Origin: an uncultured Pelagibacteraceae bacterium
GTDB taxonomy: Bacteria; Pseudomonadota; Alphaproteobacteria; Pelagibacterales; Pelagibacteraceae
Length of the DNA stretch: 36,669 nucleotides
Assembly (NCBI GenBank): GCA_902633965.1
Contig: CACPID010000008.1
Coordinates: forward strand, 1 to 36,669
Direction: 5' to 3'
In this document: positions 33,239 to 36,669 of the stretch, one piece after another
Layout of the letters: the number at the start of each line of letters is the position of its first letter
Numbering within the stretch: position 1 is the first letter of the stretch
Made by a program: the position numbers and the translations under genes
The notes under the pieces: generated by a model
Told to the model about the DNA's origin: nothing
Seen by the model: the letters and a program-made list of their open reading frames with translations, nothing else
Databases searched by the model: none

Positions 33239-36235
33239 ATGACACAAGAGTTTAGATTAAAAGATGAGGGATTAATTGACAGATCCAAAAAAATTTCATT
33301 TAAGTTTAATGGAAAAAAATATTTTGGATATGAGGGAGATACCCTCGCGTCTGCTCTTATAGCAAATGGCGTTCATTTAGTTGGTAGAAGTTTTAAATAT
33401 CATAGGCCGAGAGGCTTTTATGGTGCTGGAGTTGACGACCCTTACGCTCTTGTTCAGCTAATAAGAAATAACGAGACCATTCCAAACATTAAAGCAACAG
33501 AGCAAGAATTATTTGAAGGGTTAGAGGCTAAGAGTGTGAATTGTTGGCCAAATGTTAATTTTGATATAGGTGGAATTAATAATTTTTTAAGGATTTTTCT
33601 ACCTGCCGGTTTTTATTACAAAACGTTTATGTGGCCAAAAAGTTTCTGGTACAGAATATATGAGCCATTTATTAGAAAGGCAGCTGGCTTTGGAGTTGTA
33701 ACTCATGAGCACGATAAAGAAAGATATGAACATAAATATGAGTATTGTGATTTGTTGGTTACAGGATCAGGTCCATCAGGTTTAGCAAGCGCTTATTCAG
33801 CAGCTAAAAATGGCGCTAAAGTAATTTTAGCAGAAGATAAACCGAGATTTGGTGGAAGCCTTTTAACTAGTGAAGTTACAATTGGAAATCAAACAGGAAA
33901 AGAATGGGCAGATAAAATAGTAACTGAGCTCAAAGAGATGCCAAATGTTGTAGTAAAAAATAGAGCACAAGTGTTTGGTTATTACGATCACAATATGCTT
34001 GTCATGTCCGAAAGAATTTCTGAGCACATGCCAAAAACTGAAAAATTTATGCCAAAGCAGAAGTTATGGTACATAAGAGCAAAAGAGGTAGTAATATCCT
34101 CAGGTTCGATTGAGAGACCTATAGTTTTTGGAAATAATGATACCCCAGGTATTCTTTTATCATCAGCCGCAAAGGAATATATGAAAGTATACGGAGTCTT
34201 GGTTGGTAAAAAACCTTTAATCTTTACAAATAATGACAGTGCCTATGAGACAGCGATAGAGTTTAAAAAAAATGGAATTAATCCAATAGTTCTTGATTCA
34301 AGAAAAGAGTTAAATTCTGATTTAATAACTGAGGCAAAGAATTTGGGTATAGATATTAAATTCGAACATGTAGTAGTAAATGCAAATGGTTACAGAAAAG
34401 TTAAATCTGCAGATATTGCTAAAATCTCTGAAGATAAAACTAATCTTGGAAAAATTGAGAATATTGCTTGCGATTGTATATGTGTATCAGGATTTTGGAC
34501 ACCTACAATTCATTTAGCATCTCAATCAGGAGGTAAGACAAAATTCAATGAAGATATTGATGCATTTATTCCAAGTCAATCTAAACAGAATGAAACAACA
34601 GTTGGATCTGCAAATGGAATATTTAATTTAAATGATACACTTAAAAATTCCTTTGAAGCAGGATACGAACTATCAAAAAAAATTACTAGCAAAGAAAATA
34701 AATTATCTGTGCCTGCAGTTGTTGAGAAAAAAAATTCAAAACATGATAAATTTTGGTGTGTCCCATTACCAAAAGGTAAAAAGTATAAAAGATTTTTAGA
34801 TTTTCAAAATGATGTAGCAGTTTCAGATATAGAATTAGCATTAAGAGAAGGTTACAGATCAATAGAGCATGTAAAAAGATATACAACATTAGGGATGGCT
34901 ACTGATCAAGGTAAAACTAGTAATTTAAATGGTTTACAATTGGTTTCAAACATTGAAAACAAAGTAGTACCTGAGGTTGGTCATACAACTTTTAGACCAC
35001 CTTACACCCCAGTATCTATTGGTGCGATTGTAGGTCGAGAGGTTGGCAAACACTCTAAACCAACTAGAAAATCTCCAATGCACTCATGGCATGAAAAAAA
35101 TAATGCTGTATTTGTTGATGCAGGACTTTGGTTGAGGCCAAGATATTACAAAAAAGGAAATGAAACATTATTTGATGCTTCAAAAAGAGAAGCAGAAAAT
35201 GTTAGAAAAAATGTTGGAGTATGTGATGTGACTACCCTAGGAAAAATTGACGTGAAGGGTCCAGATGCTGCAGAGTTTTTAAACAGAGTTTATACTAATG
35301 CATGGTTAAAACTTCCTGTTGGTAAAGCAAGATACGGAGTAATGTTAAGAGAGGATGGAATAGTAATGGATGATGGAACTACAACAAGAGTATCAGAAAA
35401 TCATTACCATATGACAACAACAACTGCTCAAGCTGCAAATGTTCTATCTCATTTAGAATATTATCTTCAAATAGTTTGGCCTGAATTAAATGTAAATGTA
35501 GTATCAACAACAGAGCAATGGGCTGGAGCTGCAATTGCCGGACCTAAATCAAGAGATCTTCTTCAAAAACTTTTTCCTGAAACAGATTGCTCGAATGAAG
35601 GTTTGCCTTTCATGGGATTTATCGAAACGAAATTATTTGGTGTTTACGCTAGAATTTTTAGAATTTCCTTTTCAGGAGAACTTGCATACGAGGTAAATGT
35701 TGAGTCAGATAACGGAAATTTTATGTGGGAAAAAATAATTGAATTAGGAGAAGAATTTAAGATACAACCTTATGGCACTGAGGCCTTATCAACTTTAAGA
35801 ATTGAAATGGGGCATGTAGCTGGCTCAGAACTTGATGGTAGAACTACTCCATTTGATAGCTCACTAGAAGGTTTGTTAAGTAAAAAGAAAGATTTTATTG
35901 GAAAGAGATCTTTACAAAAAGAGGCATTTATTTCACCTGATAGAGAAAAATTAGTTGGTGTTGTACCTTTAGATAAAAAAACAAGTATTCCTGAGGGGTC
36001 ATATATTGTTAGAGATGCAAATGCAAAATTACCCAATCCAAAACTAGGTCATGTTTCAGCATCTTGTTGGAGTGTTGAATATAATAATCCCTTTTCTCTT
36101 GCAATAATTAAAGATGGAAAAAACATGATAGGTCAAAAACTATTTGCGCTATCACCACTGAAAAAAAAATCAATTCCTGTTGAAATTGTATCCTCTCATT
36201 ATGTAGATCCAAAAGGAGAAAGAGTAAGGTCATGA
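33239..36235 (+). CDS. soxA: Sarcosine oxidase / N-methylglutamate dehydrogenase alpha subunit
   Basis: A 998-aa multidomain subunit. Residues about 15-100 form a ferredoxin-like Fer2_4 domain (GDTLASALIANG, FKYHRPRGFYGAG) without iron-sulfur cysteines, as usual for SoxA. A Rossmann NAD-binding domain begins near 168 (LLVTGSGPSGLASAY). The C-terminal 380 residues form a GcvT/THF-binding domain (DVTTLGKIDVKGPDAAEFLNR, FRISFSGELAYEV) that accepts the oxidised methyl group as 5,10-methylene-THF. It overlaps soxG by four bases (ATGA). Sarcosine and N-methylglutamate versions share this layout, so the substrate is not decided by sequence reading. Confidence 0.92.
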   Translation: MTQEFRLKDEGLIDRSKKISFKFNGKKYFGYEGDTLASALIANGVHLVGRSFKYHRPRGFYGAGVDDPYALVQLIRNNETIPNIKATEQELFEGLEAKSVNCWPNVNFDIGGINNFLRIFLPAGFYYKTFMWPKSFWYRIYEPFIRKAAGFGVVTHEHDKERYEHKYEYCDLLVTGSGPSGLASAYSAAKNGAKVILAEDKPRFGGSLLTSEVTIGNQTGKEWADKIVTELKEMPNVVVKNRAQVFGYYDHNMLVMSERISEHMPKTEKFMPKQKLWYIRAKEVVISSGSIERPIVFGNNDTPGILLSSAAKEYMKVYGVLVGKKPLIFTNNDSAYETAIEFKKNGINPIVLDSRKELNSDLITEAKNLGIDIKFEHVVVNANGYRKVKSADIAKISEDKTNLGKIENIACDCICVSGFWTPTIHLASQSGGKTKFNEDIDAFIPSQSKQNETTVGSANGIFNLNDTLKNSFEAGYELSKKITSKENKLSVPAVVEKKNSKHDKFWCVPLPKGKKYKRFLDFQNDVAVSDIELALREGYRSIEHVKRYTTLGMATDQGKTSNLNGLQLVSNIENKVVPEVGHTTFRPPYTPVSIGAIVGREVGKHSKPTRKSPMHSWHEKNNAVFVDAGLWLRPRYYKKGNETLFDASKREAENVRKNVGVCDVTTLGKIDVKGPDAAEFLNRVYTNAWLKLPVGKARYGVMLREDGIVMDDGTTTRVSENHYHMTTTTAQAANVLSHLEYYLQIVWPELNVNVVSTTEQWAGAAIAGPKSRDLLQKLFPETDCSNEGLPFMGFIETKLFGVYARIFRISFSGELAYEVNVESDNGNFMWEKIIELGEEFKIQPYGTEALSTLRIEMGHVAGSELDGRTTPFDSSLEGLLSKKKDFIGKRSLQKEAFISPDREKLVGVVPLDKKTSIPEGSYIVRDANAKLPNPKLGHVSASCWSVEYNNPFSLAIIKDGKNMIGQKLFALSPLKKKSIPVEIVSSHYVDPKGERVRS

Positions 36236-36669
36236 CAAGTATTTCTTCCTTAAATAAAGTCCATCATTTAGGTCAATACGGTAATTTTGAAAATAAAGAT
36301 GAAAATCAATTAATAAAAATAAAAGAAATTAAAAATATTTTTATTTATCAAGTTGTAAAATTTAAAAATTCAAAAAAAAATAATACTGAAATAATGGTTG
36401 ATAATCTTAACTTTCCTGAAGTACTTAAAGTAAACTCAAATGATCAAACACGAATTTTATGGATGGGGCCAGAGAATTGGTTAGTTATTTCCTCAAATAA
36501 TCTTTTAAATGAACTCAATGAAAAGTTTTCCACGACTGAATTTGCAGTTACAGATATTTCTCATTCAAGATCTATAATTGAGCTACAAGGCTCAGATGTT
36601 TTAGAGGTAATTAAAAAAGGGTCACCATTTGATATTGAGAGCTTAACAAAAAATAATTGTACTAATACA
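36232..36669 (+). CDS. soxG: Sarcosine oxidase / N-methylglutamate dehydrogenase gamma subunit (partial)
   Basis: Open from ATG 36232 (overlapping the soxA stop) to the window end, giving the first 146 residues without a stop. WMGPENWLVIS, VTDISHSRSIIELQGSDVLEVIKKGSPFDIE match the small gamma subunit, which has a GcvT-like fold and completes the four-subunit enzyme. It is a little shorter at the N-terminus than typical SoxG. The rest lies beyond the window. It would be MgdD if the complex oxidises N-methylglutamate. Confidence 0.88.
   Translation, partial: MTSISSLNKVHHLGQYGNFENKDENQLIKIKEIKNIFIYQVVKFKNSKKNNTEIMVDNLNFPEVLKVNSNDQTRILWMGPENWLVISSNNLLNELNEKFSTTEFAVTDISHSRSIIELQGSDVLEVIKKGSPFDIESLTKNNCTNT

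Noticed and set aside
1..36669. tRNA, CRISPR, mobile element or phage genes
   Set aside because: No gap is large enough for most RNA genes, no spaced direct repeats occur, and no transposase, integrase or phage protein is seen.

Overview
The window looks like a chromosomal segment from a streamlined marine alphaproteobacterium of the SAR11 clade (Pelagibacterales, 'Candidatus Pelagibacter'-like). The DNA is strongly AT-rich, proteins are rich in Lys, Asn and Ile, and no non-coding gap exceeds about 160 bp. Many junctions overlap (TAATG, ATGA), and the gene content is the methylated-amine and C1 metabolism known from SAR11. I saw no tRNA, rRNA, CRISPR array, insertion sequence or phage gene.

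Layout. (1) 1-2421, plus strand: end of a TPR-like gene, a BamB-like PQQ-propeller lipoprotein, a small cupin and a YjbQ-family protein. (2) 2418-17565, all minus strand. In transcription order: TMAO demethylase (tdm), a small MarR-like protein, a DAO-type flavoprotein, a GlnT-like ligase, the three N-methylglutamate synthase subunits (mgsABC, glutamate-synthase-like), a Lys-rich unknown protein, an Amt transporter, a 73-aa membrane protein, a rho-independent terminator, a 53-aa membrane protein, a second glutamine-synthetase-like ligase that best fits gamma-glutamylmethylamide synthetase (gmaS), a diaminopropionate ammonia-lyase-like enzyme and a photolyase. (3) 17679-23369, plus: a TMAO/betaine-type ABC transporter (tmoX, tmoV, tmoW). 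Three small envelope genes (secreted, MORN-repeat, membrane) lie between the binding-protein gene and the ATPase gene, behind a strong terminator. (4) 23374-24705, minus: trimethylamine monooxygenase (tmm). (5) 24862-29945, plus: a tight cluster of a GpsA-like dehydrogenase, an Fe-type alcohol dehydrogenase, a class I amidotransferase-like protein, and gshA and gshB for glutathione. (6) 29937-31622, minus: formate-THF ligase (fhs). (7) 31713-36669, plus: heterotetrameric sarcosine oxidase / N-methylglutamate dehydrogenase genes (soxBDAG or mgdABCD), the last cut by the window end.

How they fit. TMA is oxidised by Tmm to TMAO, or TMAO is imported by TmoXVW. Tdm demethylates TMAO to dimethylamine and formaldehyde. 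Monomethylamine is ligated to glutamate by GmaS, converted to N-methylglutamate by MgsABC and oxidised by a Sox/Mgd-type enzyme that passes the methyl carbon to THF. Fhs links the formyl-THF and formate pools, and nitrogen is recovered as ammonium or glutamate. The step from dimethylamine to methylamine has no recognised enzyme here (no dmmDABC). The uncharacterised flavoprotein at 13465-14790 sits where one would be expected. The main unexplained items are that flavoprotein, the 136-aa protein between mgsC and amt, the two small membrane proteins after amt, the MarR-like protein coupled to tdm, the cassette inside the tmo operon, and the glutathione/Fe-ADH/amidotransferase cluster.
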